Shown here piece by piece: positions 10,055 to 22,580 of a stretch of DNA of 58,057 nt; position 1 is the stretch's first letter, and the number at the start of each line of letters is the position of its first letter. The notes beneath the pieces are model-generated. The model searched no databases and was not told the DNA's origin. It saw only the letters and a list, made by a program, of their open reading frames with translations. The DNA lies in NCBI GenBank assembly GCA_032988165.1, contig JANTQF010000219.1, positions 1-58,057 on the forward strand. The letters are read 5' to 3'. Source of the DNA: Emmonsiellopsis sp. PD_33 (taxonomy: Eukaryota; Ascomycota; Eurotiomycetes; Onygenales; Ajellomycetaceae). The translations under genes were made by a program, and so were the position numbers.

Positions 10055-13000
10055 TCTCTTACGAGAGATTTCCCCGATCTATTTCTCTTTACCTACATGT
10101 CTGTTTGCAACTAAACTTTCGATATTGTGGAGTAACTGTTGGGTTTTTGTTTTCGCGGTTTGCATATTTTCCTTTGTTTTCCCCTGTGGTTTCCCATCTT
10201 TGGCACATCATGCTTTCCTCTATTCATCATCGGGTAAATTTTGGCCAGGACAGCATGGGCTTTATCATAACCACCAGCGAGGGACGTGCATCTTCTATCT
10301 CATTACACTACTACTTGTAATTGTTGGTTTGGGCCTGGCTTTTTACTTTTGCCTAATTTCGCTCACAACCCACATTTCCTGTTAAACTTTTTTTCTTTTC
10401 GAGGAGGACCGCTTGCGAAGAAAAATGCCTCTTCAAACAACACCACTTTTCCTTGTTTTCATTGCACATACATATTGCCAAGTGGCTTGGAGCACAGTAC
10501 ATACTATTTCCTTTCTAATCTTATTGTGGGATATCGTTTTGCTTTTATGGAATCGCGACGGGCCGGGAGAACATACAGGGACTGGCGGCATTTTTTATGT
10601 TTTTTTGTGTTCGTCCTTTACTCCTACAGGCATCGCCTGTCTTAATTTACTACCTCACATGATTTACCTTGTCATATCATTATTATTGTTAAGATGTATC
10701 AGTACCAGTCTATATTGTACGAATAACAGAGATTATAGCCCATAACCGATTACCTGTCCTTCGTCCTTTTCCTTGCTTCTTCCTATCCAGTTACTCGACC
10801 TGCAAAACTTCTCTACATCTTCACTCGCAGCCACCAAAACGCAAGGATGAAAAGTAATGTAAGAAAAAAGAAAAGAAAAAAAAGAAAAAGCCCTCAAGAG
10901 GCTCAAAAAGTTACCCGCGCCATTGCATTAGTTAACGGTGTTTGAAACTCTCTTTTTCTTTAACCCTTCTAACCAACCAACCCCCTGGACCCTAGTAGCT
11001 ATCCATTCAACCAACCCACATTCTAAAAATGGAGACGGGTAAGTAACTACAACCCAACATTTTTTCAGCTCGAGGTCTGACCTCAAAGTATCTATTCTTG
11101 TTGTCTTTGTTTTGTTTTTGCAAAGGAAAACCCCCTTTGCTTCGGCTCCTGTAAACCGTTTCTGCCACTCCGAAACAAGTGGCGGTGCGTGACTGCTGGC
11201 TGCTGCACATACCATGCATACATGGGTGGATTTGAAATTTGTTTGATGTAATGTATGGAGGGCATGTACGTATATGGGGGGCGTTCATATGTAATGTATA
11301 TAATCATGTGGCACGGTAACTGGTTCCTGCTCACTTTTTTGCTGTTCAAGTATTAAATAATTGTTGGCCAATGGATTTTGTTCCCTTTGTATTATTTTTT
11401 CATTCACTTTCCCTCCTAGCCAGTGAAAAGGCATTTATCTAACCGTGGGTTATACATTGGTAAAATAATATCGCCAAGTATGACTAAATGTAACTGCAAT
11501 TCGTACATCCATGGATGCGATGTGATTTGTCCGATGGCAAGACAGAAAAGAAAGAAAATCCCGCAAGAGAGGGTGGTTAATTGACATAGTTGGCCCACTG
11601 GCTTCCTTCGTAGCCTCGTTTATTGTTATGCATGTACCCATTTACTTTCCATATCAGTCCACCCTCGTAGTGGTACAAAGGGCATGGAGAATACCGGTAT
11701 CACCGGCGCTGTGTGAGGGTTGCTGCTGTACGTACTGTGCATGTGCGGGTACGAGGATTTATGTACTCCTTTTTATTTTCTCTTCTTTATTCTCTTATTT
11801 GCTGCTTGTTTCTTTTTTCTCTGGCCTATTTGGATGTCCTATTTTGTTGATTGGTTACTTAGCCCATAGTTCTCATCAAACTCCGCAAACTACCCGTTCA
11901 GGAATATAGGGCTAGGTCGGTAGAACCTAGTTTCACCATAAGCAATATGGGGGGGAATATATACTATAACGCGTAGTTCTTTGGCAACATATATTTCATA
12001 TAAGCATTTATTGATGTAACTACCAAACCCGGAAACACCGTCGGAGAATACGATCAGTTCTGGCTAAAACCGCCATCCGGGAGTTTAAAAGCGCGAAAGG
12101 CGCAAAAAACGCCCAGTTATCAATCAACATACATAGCCCTATCGATCGAGCACCCATCTCATTACCAAACATACCAATTACTAATATTATCGATGGATAG
12201 CTTCCATTTCAATCCGGCTAATGTCTCATGCACTGCCCATCTCCTGTACATCCGTTGTTGGTAGCACCTTTCGCCTCCTTCCACAGCGAACGAACGGATC
12301 AAAAGAAGTTACGTGCGTTTTGCCCGTCTCCCGTTAAGTTCATGCATCTCTCCTAGTTAAGCTGAAGGGTGAGAAAATAGAAAAACCAATGTGGTTGCCA
12401 TTTTGGGAATGCGGGCTGACATATGGGGTGTACAGATATAACCGGGGAAGTCCTGTCAATGCCTGTTCCCTGTGCTCGAAAGGCACGCAAGAGAGCGCCC
12501 ACCCGCCTTCCCCTGCGTCCCACCGGTCGGCTTCTTTACTGGATAGTTGCGAAAGCTGGGGAATAGGGGGAGGCTGGTTGTGTTTATTATCTCTTATCTC
12601 CATTAGGATAGCCGGTTCTATCGAGTGAATGCAGAGTCATGCCACCTGTAACGGTTGTGTATCAGGCTGCTGCCGGTTGCACCGAAGCATGGAACAAACT
12701 GGTACTTTATGCGGGTAAACATTAGATCCCCAGATTTTAGGACAATAGGTTATTTTGTTTTATGAATTGAAATAGATGGCCTTTTGAACGCTGCACGGTT
12801 TGTGGTTGATGGGATTTACAGTAAAAAGATATTCAAAATAGTTTTGGCCAATTTTTTGGGCCCTATCACTATAATCAACTCAATAGGTAAGTAAGTGTTA
12901 ATATGTCTAATACGTAGGGGGTACAAGAATAGGGGCGCAGAGCTACGCAACCTCGTGTTTGGTGGCCCCTGCTGACCATGTTTTATGTTGCTCTTGTTAC

Positions 13001-14997
13001 ACGGAATCCTGACTCGACCATCACGATTGCGGGTCAAGCGGATGTCACAATGTGTATATTACTCCCCTGATACTATTTCACGAGGGCTGAGCCGCCAAGG
13101 CGAGACAGCGTTCAGAATTGATTAATGTGCTCTGCAAGCCTTGGCTTCCCATAAAATGTCATGAGGCTTTAGCAATTCAAAAAAAGTACATAGCATGATA
13201 ATTAATGAATAGCCTAGAAGATTGCATTGCGCCGCGTTTCGTCGCATCACATCTCAGGTCTGAAAGAGCGTAGGTACAGAACCAAGCAATCCAATATCGA
13301 CATGGGGAGTGATAGGATATGTCCGCATATAGCAAGTGGGTCAAGAACGAATCACTGCCACGTGTTTTGTAGAAGCGATTTTCTTGATAAATGTCTTGAT
13401 ATCTCATATCCCAACGGCCAGATATCACTCCAGCCAAATGTCTCTTGTTATCTACTTTCTAGTATCTCGTCGATAAAATAGAGTTGTCTATGTGGGGAAC
13501 TTAAAACTGGAGCGGACAGGACAACGATTCTGATTGGCCGGACCCTCGACTGCGGGGATTAAGGTGTTAAGCTAACGCAACTTAATTTGGACGTTGGATT
13601 TTCGCCAACCGTCAGCCCGGCGCGATGTGCAACTTAACACCACCCTGCTATAGCTTTCTTTGGCATATGCATGGCCTTTCTCCGGACGTACAGAAAACTG
13701 CTATTGAATTGCCCCTTTGAGACCGGAGTGCTTTCACTGTGGAACGCTTCAACGTTTTTTATTCTTCAAGTAAGGTGACAGTCGCACGGCCACGCCGAGC
13801 TGACAAACAGGGCATCTAAGCGCCCGGGAAGCACAATACCCACGTAACCACGTTAACCGGCCGCCGCCGGCTCTTCTTTGTTTCGCGTTCCATATGACGT
13901 TGGTGCGGTTTGGCCGATCAACTGGCTGCTTTCTCGATTAGGAAGTTGGACTTAGACTTTTTGTGTACCTTGTTCAGGCATCTCGGCGAATGGCATACTG
14001 GGGTCGGACCTACTTTTGAGATGTTTTGAAACCAAGGATCATAGTACGCTTGAACACAACAACGGATACGGTTCGCCATTTAATTTTGGCCTGGTCTAGG
14101 GCGTGGAGGGAGGGAGGCAAAGGCCGAACTCGCGGTTGGCTGCGAAAGGGGCGGCGCCATCAGTGAATATCCCGAGCATAAACGCTCTCCTTATTGGTAC
14201 GGGTTTACCCCGCGAGATGATGGCGTGAAAAGTTTAAAGCTAAAATTGAACAAAGAAAGGTTAAGGGCCAAAGCTAAAAGATCCTCCGCCCCCGGGTTAA
14301 TGGCTGGGAGACCCCGGTTCTGGACCCAACGGCCAACGCTGTTACGTCGTGTAGGGTTGCTCCTCGTGAGCTCCCTGCTTTCCCATATTGGGATGGTAAA
14401 ACATTGTATTGTGACGGGTCTTCCGCTTCCCATATGCTGCGGACTTGCATAACCAAGATATCCGGAGTACAGCTCATGGCAATACCCCAGGGGATGCCGT
14501 GGGCGTCAAGGTCTCAATCAGGAGACTGGCCCTTGCCTGACATATTTCGATTAAACACCCCCTATTGGCTGAGCAAAGTTTATAAAAGAAGCAACTTTGT
14601 GGGTTTCTATATCAAAAAAATTTTATGCAGCCTTTATTTCCATTGCATAGCTGTTTATAAATACTTAAATGCTCGTGGCTCTCGAGCAGAGGAATGTCGG
14701 CAATTATGGCTGACTGCATGGCCTTCGCGCGAGCGCTAAAGTGCCTCTCGGCTATTTTACCGGTTTCTCTAACGCCTTTTTCAATAAGCGGTGGCGCAAA
14801 AGGATTTTCTCCAGCGAACGGATGGGGCCAAAAAGCCGTTATGCAAGTGACCGACCGCCAGTAACAGAGACTGTGCCGATCACAACAATGCCCAACATCC
14901 CCATTCATGCTTTAAACACCGCCATCGAACTTGACCTGATTGGCTATATCAACTCCGTATCAACGTGCGAAATTCCTGAATCTGACGCTCGGGCCCC

Positions 14998-15032
14998 ATT
15001 ATCCGGGCCCCATTGTCCTGGGGCTGGATAAT
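14998..15032. repeat. Inverted repeat / hairpin
   Basis: Left arm ATTATCCGGGCCCCA and right arm TGGGGCTGGATAAT are reverse complements apart from one indel/mismatch, with the loop TTGTCC between. It may be the centre of a small non-autonomous element; no flanking target duplication was recognised. Confidence 0.6.
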
Positions 15033-15103
15033 ATGAACCTTCTTTTCAACCACCCTCTTGCTCTTTCGGGGTGGCTGAACGCTATTTCTTTTCGGGCTCT
15101 CAA

Positions 15104-15144
15104 TGAGCAAAACGATCAATTTTGAGTATATTGACTTTTGCTCA
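15104..15144. repeat. Inverted repeat with 23-nt loop
   Basis: TGAGCAAAA at 15104-15112 pairs perfectly with TTTTGCTCA at 15136-15144. It lies 72 nt after the hairpin at 14998-15032. No gene adjoins it, so a terminator role is unsupported. Confidence 0.55.
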
Positions 15145-15650
15145 AGAATCCTCGTTGGTTCATTATGCTTACGTCCCGCGCGGGCTTCCGGCGGAAGGCC
15201 TTTGTGTCGGGATTTTTAAATCCTGTCCCGAACTACAAAAATAAACGCTATCCAACATCACGGGTTTGGGACGGGGTACAATCCCTTACTGAATAATAGA
15301 TGATAAGCTCTATCTTTTCTAAAAATTCGGGAAACTCTAATAACTCCTGTGGTTTTTTACTTCATTTGCCAAGATCATAGTCTTCGGTATCAGTTCCAGA
15401 CTATGGTTTCCGTCGCAGTATTTCATCCTTATTATCTCGAGCTTCTCATCAACAATGCTTTCATTGTTCGATTGGATCTGAAATTTGGATTATTGGAAGC
15501 CACCCAAGGTCCCGATAACCGATGTACGGCATTAGGCTGTTACTACTATGCTTGGCGGATAGAAATAAACTATTCTTCACTTCGTTTGTAATTTTTCTAT
15601 CTTGGTTCGACTTTGACCAAGGGTCGTTTTATCCTTTTGCTTTTTGGAGT

Positions 15651-15667
15651 GGGGGGGGGGGGGGGGG
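15651..15667. repeat. G17 homopolymer
   Basis: Seventeen consecutive G, then CGGGG. It is the longest G/C run in the window and lies in the gene-poor region. It could form G-quadruplex structure and is prone to length error. Confidence 0.9.
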
Positions 15668-17935
15668 CGGGGTAAAAGATGAAAGTAATTGGAATAAGCG
15701 CAAGGACTTGCAGCACGCAGTGCATATACAATACTTCTCGCGCCGCAGATGTGGGCTTTATCAATACTCCACAGAACTAGAGTTCCCACGTTTTCCACAC
15801 AGGTCTCCAGAGATTTGGGTGAACACACTATTCCCGAGCCAAGCCACTGCAAAACGTGTTTATGGGCGACGATTAACGAGGATACATGCAGCTCAATCAC
15901 GCATTATCATAACGGGTTTGTTTGCCAAACTATTGCCGGCCTATGTAGCTTTTCCTACATGGCTAGGACCCAATAGACAATGCTACGCCCGGGAGATGCT
16001 TGCATCAACCCGGATATTGGATGGAAAATTCAGCCTTCTTACCACATTTTTTTACGGGTTCGTTCATGGAAATATCCAAGTCAACGGTTTATCCCCTATT
16101 TTACGTCGTATTTCTATCTTTCTGGAGCTTCTTTGATGCAAGAAACTCGAATTATTGCATCTAGCTACAGTCTACAGAAAAGCCCCCTTCTCCCTCCCGC
16201 TTGGCGAACTAGGTTTAAGTTCCCTTAATGATTTGCTACGGATCTAATTGACATTCCGTGGGGGAATACAACATACACAGAAAGCATAATAAATATTCTC
16301 TTAGTTCTCTTCTTTCCCTACTAGATTAGCCCTTTGGGGATTTTACGATTTAAACACGCACATGCTTAGCTATTTTCTTTGAAAGGTTTCCCCTTTTAAA
16401 CTACATGCAAGCGCTTTGGGATTTTACATGTCCACTATAACGAATTCGTTCAGTTTCTACTAGCTCGCCAATCCCAGCGGACCGTATCCGTCTCAATTCT
16501 AGCCGTCGTCCGGCAGGCGAGGATGAATCCTCGCTATCTTACATTATTCTACTAAAAGACAGATCGTATGTTAGCCGAGGCGCTATGCATTCGGCTAGGA
16601 TGACGCAGTCTCATAATGGTATCCTACCAAATAACAGATGATAGAGATAAAAATGCGCATTCATCTCGTCAGGGTTACCCTGGCTTGATTTGTATTCTCC
16701 TCACACGGATTAAAACACCTATATAACATGTGACTAAGCTAAATCGGAGTCCAGTCAATTATTTATATGCTCGAGGCAGATGTGTATTCGACCTCGGTGG
16801 ATAAAGTGTGGCGGGAAGTGGTAGAAGAATGGTTTTTTTTTGTGATTTCCAAGACGAAAATAATATTGCCATCTCCAGTAACAATAGAAGGGTGGATTTG
16901 GCAGCTAGATGAAATGTAGGAGATCCAGAGCCAAAGTGATACGGATTAGAATGCTCAATATTCTATTAAAAGGTACTAGTAGCATTTCCCCACAATAGCC
17001 ATTTCCCTCCTTCTTAAAACTCGCGAAACAACGATCCCCCTCTCATAAGGAAACAAATTCCGGGAGTCGAAACTTCACCCTGAGTGAGGATCTACATCCT
17101 CCAGTTTTCAATTCTAACTACAGTCATGGGGAAGTCTGCACCAATCTGGACTAATGAAGATTCTTCTCACTATATACCATATGAGGATGTCCTCTGCTCT
17201 TAAAAAGGTGAGCGTTTAAAAATCCAGTTGTCCTTGATATTCTGTAAGGCCGTTGTGAGGCGTCTGGAAACCTCCGGTGCTTTTTCATTTCAACAAGCGT
17301 TTTCAGGGGAAGGGAACAGTCAGTAAATGGCAGGATGACAACGTCGCTTCCAATCAATGTAACAAAAGAATATACATAATCTCCTGCATTCCTCTTCGGA
17401 TTTCACATTCAACTTGGTTATTTGAAATAGAAACCATAGTATCAACTTGAACTTACCAGTAACAGAACTGTGGATGGGCCTGTTGCTGAAAAGAAACTGA
17501 TAGATTGATGATGTCAGAAGATATCTGGTAAAAAGTAAGTAACATAGCAACTCTTCATATCATACCTCTAGCCCAGCAATATTCTAATTGTAAATTCAAA
17601 TGGTTCGCTGTGAAAGAGAGAAAACTGTAGAAAGGGGGAAGTGAGGATGGGCTGAAGAGCGCTGACATAAGAGCTGACATAACGGAGCCGACACGTGCTT
17701 CGGTCCATATTTAGTTAGGCGCTAACCTGATTCGGACAAGGAGCTAACGGCTGGGGAAAAGCTTCGATATCAAGGCCAACAAGGACGGAGAACAAAGATA
17801 TATCAAACCTCAGAACACGCTTCTTCTTCTTCGTTGCCTTCCCACCACCAGCGACCCTACACTCGCAGCAGCAACGCGATACGCCCTCTGAGAGATATAT
17901 TACTGCACAGCGCCGCGTCCATTGCATTCTTTAAT

Positions 17936-19457
17936 ATGGAGGTTGCTCCGCTCCAACCACCGCCCACCAACAATGACACCAACCCGAGCACGATGGATAC
18001 CTCCATGGACATTGACATGGACCTCGATCTCGGGCCTTTACCTGAGCCAGAGCTGATTGATTTAGTTCGTACCTAGGTCATCTCCATCTCGTTCTACAAA
18101 TGTCTAACGCGGATGTCTATCACAGGAACAAGGGCCCACTCCTAGCATCTCGGTTGAAGACGCCACCGCAAGCTCTCACCTCAACGAGGAGCCCCAATTT
18201 GAAAAGGTTCACATTCGGGGAGTTGACGACCTGACTACAGAGGATATCAAGCGGTATGCGAACGAACACTTCACCGTCGAAGAGCCGGCCCGGATTGAAT
18301 GGATTGACGACACCTCGGCGAATATCGTCTACAGCTCCACGGAGGTTGGACTCAAAGCTTTGGATAGTTTTTCGCAAGATCGCGTTGGAGAAGATGGAGC
18401 GCCGTTAACTACCCTACGTCTCCGACTCGCTCAAAACCTGTCTACCCATCCAGAATCGGTTCTCCAGGTTCGATCGGCTGTGAAGACTGATCGCAAGAAA
18501 CAGCGCGCGCACGAGGCCAGTCGATTCTACCTAATGCACCCAGAACATGATCCACGAGAGCGAATGAGGCGAGAGTTTGCAGACAGACGGCGCAGTGGGC
18601 GAAGGGATGATAGTGATATCGACTATTCGCGGAGACGATTTGATGACAGGGAACACAGACGCCGGAGAGATCGTGCGGACGAGGATAATTTCAATGATAG
18701 CATGTATGATGATGATGGGGGTCGCAGTAGGGAAAGGAATGGGTCTGACGGGGGTAGACTGAATGGAGATGGAAGGAGAGGCAGGTCCAGGGGGGTACAG
18801 CGTGACGGTGGCGATCTCTTTTCTGATGGCATGGGTGCCTCGTCGGGACGCCTTCGGAACCGGAGCGCATCTCCATCCGTAGTAGAATTTGACCAGCAAG
18901 ATCCAATAATTCAGAGTCGAGAACAGACGCGAAGTCGCTTCCGTGAGCGTTCTCCGAGACGCAATCGAAGCAGAGGACTCTTCGCCAGCGAATACACAAC
19001 CAGTGACGATAGCTCTGATCGTCGCGAGCTATTCCCGAATAAGACGGCTTCCAGTTACCTCAAGAAGGAACTCTTCCCAAATAAAACCTCTACAAGCAAC
19101 CACCGGCGTTCCGATGCCTTCGATGCCGCCGACGAAACGGCCGACTTGTTCTCCAAGCACATGCCCGTTCCATTCGTGGACGGCGCGAGCGATGGCAAAT
19201 CACCCAGGAGATCAAAAAGCCAGGTCGAATTGTTCCCAGAAAAGCAGGATAAAGAGGGGCTTAACATCCGCGGCGCAGCTATGGACGATCAGGGGATATC
19301 GATCAGGGGCGCCTCACAGGGCATATCGATTAAGGGTGCTGCGTCTGTCAGGGAACTGTTCCCTTCTAAATACGCGAATGAGGGGAAGGAACTTTTTTCA
19401 GACAAGCTCGAAGGTCGGGGAGGCAAGCGGAGGAAAGCAGAGGATATGTTTTATTGA
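17936..19457 (+). CDS. Nuclear cap-binding protein subunit 3-like (DUF2414) protein
   Basis: Two exons: 17936-18064 and 18126-19457, with intron 18065-18125 (donor GTTCGT, branch CTAAC, acceptor CACAG), giving 486 aa. The acidic N terminus (MDIDMDLDLG) leads into VHIRGVDDLTTEDIKRY and then IEWIDDTSANIVY, the signature of NCBP3/DUF2414 proteins, which in animals join NCBP1 in an alternative cap-binding complex and act in mRNA export. The middle (about 140-330) is a very charged RD/RE/RS-rich region. The tail (about 340-486) repeats the motif [E/D]LF[P/S]xK at residues 344, 358, 383, 411, 453 and 465 and GISIRGA-like motifs near 421, 433 and 442, ending in a basic KRRK patch. The ATG at 17936 follows an open leader; one slightly further upstream (17834) would add 34 residues without family support. 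Family assignment is strong; cap binding here is inferred. Confidence 0.82.
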
Positions 19458-20032
19458 TTTCTTATTTTTATTTTATTCATTTGACGGTCCAGCCACCCTC
19501 TCGGTGCTGGTAGGTCATGACGACTTGAATGAACATTTTGATGTTTTTTCTTTGCCCGCCCTACTTTATAGACGTGGACCTTTTTTCTCATCCGATTGCT
19601 ATTCATAACCACTATCCCCTGAATATGGACATTGGCTTAGGCGTTTGATAGTTCTTCTGGAAAAAAAAAATAGATTCTTATTTGAGCTTCTTTAGGTTAT
19701 GTGACATGTCCATGTCACAACACCTAAAAATTTGTAGGCCGCCATTGTTGGTACGGGAATCCATGCAATAAAAGGCCATAATTGGTCTCAAGATCTCGAT
19801 ATTCAACTTAGGGTATTAAATTGTGTGCATTATGTCGCGAATAGGAACATTGGTGCCTAGCAATCCAGGTAGTTATATATATCGTGTGGAGAAATAGCTA
19901 GGCCAACTTAACTCTCACAAACCCCATCAACAACCAACAGCCTCACCTCTCACCCACAAAATTACCAATCTACGCTTCTACTGCGAAGGACATATTTATA
20001 CTATAAACCACTCTCCTCAACACATATCCCTT
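19458..20032. other. Intergenic: NCBP3-like 3' end and LisH/WD40 promoter
   Basis: Tandem-oriented genes flank 575 bp with no coding sequence. T-rich DNA after 19457 is a likely 3' UTR. A perfect palindrome lies at 19700-19719. The last 100 bases are CA-rich, as in fungal 5' leaders. Confidence 0.6.
19700..19719. promoter_or_regulatory. Perfect 9-bp palindrome, possible protein-binding site
   Basis: TGTGACATG, two bases TC, then CATGTCACA: nine paired positions with a 2-nt centre. It is too tight for a stable RNA hairpin loop but well suited to a dimeric DNA-binding protein. It lies 333 nt upstream of the LisH/WD40 start. No named factor is claimed. Confidence 0.4.
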
Positions 20033-21845
20033 ATGCCGCCCTCCCCACCCCCACTATCCCCCAGCAGCCTGATAGCCCGCTTCCTCAGATCCAATAACTA
20101 CCCACAGACATTAGCTGCATTTATCCAGGAAGCCGGGTTACCACAAGATGTGGGATCATTTTCCGGGAAAGCTACTGAAAATTGGACTCTCGAGAAGATT
20201 ATAGAAGAGAAAAAGGCCTTTGATAAGTCTCTAGACTCTGAGAGGGCTGGTGGTGTGGGGGGAGAAGAGGAGGATGGATGGAAGGTTCCCGGTGAGTGTG
20301 ATGTTTGGAGATAGACCATTGGAGATGTTTCAGAAGAATCAAACGACCGATTTCGCTTCTTGCTACGGAATGGTTATTGAGGAGGGTGGCTGTTGTTTTG
20401 AGTTGCCTCTGAAGTTTTATATTGAGTTGGACGTTGAGAACTGCCGTTTCAAGGCTACTTTTATTCTGCAAGCGGGATACGTTCGTTCCAGATGCTATAG
20501 TTGATATTGCCTCTACGTCAAGCATTTGAATTATTCTGCCCTAGAATGAATTTCGTATTTTATTATTTTATTTTCTTGCGCGCTGGTTGCTTTATATCTT
20601 GCCATTGCTAACTTCGAGTCGCTTGCAGCACCATCGATATCAAGCACGGTCGAGACTCCAAGTGCATCAAATCTACTCTCAGTTTCAGTCCAGCCCTGGA
20701 AGAGTACATCAAAAGACGAGGAGGCCAAAAAGTTACCATCTATCATCGCCACAGGCGCAGATAGACGGCTGAACATCCTCGATGTGACCGCAAACCACCC
20801 TCTATCCGCGACATACGCAACCCTAGCCGATTCTCCAATCCTCTCCTGTGTCTCTATTCACGATGGAGCATATCTCGCCGTAACTACAATGTCCGGACAA
20901 TTAATCCTATCTCAAGGCTCAAGGATTATAGACTCGCGAAAAGACCACACCAAATACGCCATAAGCGTAGTCACCTTTCAAGAAGAATCAAGGACATGGC
21001 TAGCAACAGCAGGGTGGGACTCTAGAATTTATATATACTGCATTGCTACCATCCCTGGACCAGAAGCAGAGCCATCAATCGGAGAGCCCCTTGCAATCAT
21101 CAAACCAGCGACAATACCAGAATGCATCCTATTCCTCCGGAACCCGGATTCAGGAGAGCTTTTACTCCTCGCCTCGCGACGGGACTCGACGAATCTATAT
21201 TACTACCTTATCGATTCACCTTCCAACCGTTTAACATTAGCAGGGGATAATAACGACAATGCCGGACCCCCCGAGTTAACCCTGCTGGGGAAACAAAACC
21301 TAGCACCGCACTCCAATGCATGGGTCGCCTTTTCCCCCGCCTGCTTCGCACTTAGTCCTCGGGATCCCACCCTCCTCGCCGTCGCAACGTCGACACTGCC
21401 ACATATGAAATTAATGATCGTCCGCCTCCTTATCCCATCATCACCACCTGCACCATCCCTAGAACCAATCCAGACAGGGGAAGTTAGCCAGGCAACGCAA
21501 GCCTTCGCAGCGCTGGCTATCCAGAATCGCGAAGACGCGGCCATCGTCGTCCAGGTCAATACGATGGCGCCGCAGACATCGTATTCGGTCCCGCAGGTGG
21601 TGTGGCGGCCTGATGGGTCCGGGGTGTGGGTTAATGGGGATGATGGGGTGGTTCGGGGGATAGAAGGGAAGACGGGGAAGTTGGTTGTGTCGTTAAAGGG
21701 GGGGCATGAGGCGGGGACGAAAGTTAGGAGTATCTGGGCGGGGATGGTGAAGGTACGCGAGGGGCAGGATGGGGATGGAATGGAGGAATGGGTGGTTAGT
21801 GGGGGTTTTGATAAACGGTTGATTGTTTGGAAGGCGCATGGATAA
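20033..21845 (+). CDS. LisH and WD40-repeat protein
   Basis: Two exons: 20033-20291 and 20629-21845; the intron has GTGAGT at 20292, a GCTAAC branch site and GCAG at 20628, and closes in phase 1, giving 491 aa. Residues about 10-35 (SSLIARFLRSNNYPQTLAAFIQEAG) match a LisH motif, a short helical dimerisation unit often placed before WD40 propellers. After a linker, WD40-like blades follow: IIATGADRRLNILDV, LSCVSIHDGAYLAVTTMSGQLIL, WLATAGWDSRIYIYCI, PQVVWRPDGSGVWVNGDDG and a last blade ending VVSGGFDKRLIVWKAHG. The blades are divergent, so I cannot name a family. LisH-WD40 proteins commonly act as scaffolds in ubiquitin-ligase, chromatin or dynein complexes; none is implied specifically. The 337-nt intron is long for this genome and contains an open stretch, so an alternative exon is possible. 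Confidence 0.8.
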
Positions 21846-22580
21846 TACATAGGAAGGGATGGAAAGAAGTTTTTATATTTATGGATGGAATTGTCATATA
21901 ATGTTGAATATTCATTTCAATATCATGAGAGGTTATGGGTAAACAAAAAGAACAAAAGAGCGATTCAACATAGCGATGGATATTGCGGAATATGTAGCCA
22001 TCTGTCCATGCACCTTTACACCACGGAGAGCAAGGAAAAAGGTGTTTGGTAATTAGACGGCAGAGGAATTCGATATCGGCACGTAAGAAATTAATCCTTC
22101 AGCAATCGGACATGGGAAAGAAAACCCGCTGCTGTACACACATATGCCTGGCTTATCCCGTTTGTGGGTGCGGAAAATCGTAGAATGGGGGTCCCACGGC
22201 TTCCGGTACACTGGGGAGAGAGAGAAAAGGAGAAGAAAATCGTCGCAATTCCGGATTCAAGGGAGATATCACCGATCGAGAGAAAGCAGGAACTTGGGAA
22301 CGGGGGGGGGGGGACATGAACAACGTTAAGATTCGATCCTGTGACATTATCGAGGGCTCTACCTGCTGTCGAATTGAAGGTGTTCCTCCATTTCAACACA
22401 CTCGGGGGCGCTGGATGGGACGGCCCTCCACTCACGTAAATACTCGTTCGTTTAAAAAAAATAGGGCACTCAAAAAATGAAATCCCGCAAAAAAGCCTCT
22501 TTTAATAGAAGTGCTTCATAATGTCCGATTCGCAGCCAGGGTAAAATCTATCGACATGACACATGGATTGTAAAAAACGT
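21846..22580. other. Convergent intergenic region, LisH/WD40 and eL29 3' ends
   Basis: 735 bp between two facing genes. It has a G12 run at 22302-22313 and no recognisable gene. A 114-codon open frame on the minus strand (22091-22435) is Pro/Ser-rich because of that run and is not credible. Confidence 0.55.
22302..22313. repeat. G12 homopolymer
   Basis: Twelve consecutive G in the intergenic region between convergent genes. Confidence 0.85.

Larger units (their letters stand above)
10055..17935. other. Gene-poor region between flbD and the NCBP3-like gene (7.9 kb)
   Basis: No credible coding region. The first few hundred bases are T-rich and probably include the flbD 3' UTR. From about 12 to 17.6 kb the DNA is AT-leaning, with many stops in all frames. 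It contains a G17 run (15651-15667), two hairpins near 15.0-15.14 kb and a TATAAA at about 14580 with no obvious gene downstream. Short open frames (up to 204 aa at 15522-16136) show no domain or splice pattern. It could hold worn-out transposon DNA or non-coding transcripts; I cannot tell which. Confidence 0.5.

Noticed and set aside
20250..20504. 84-codon open frame within the LisH/WD40 intron
   Set aside because: It is in a different frame from both exons, and the GTGAGT...GCAG intron gives a continuous protein; kept only as a note on possible alternative splicing.
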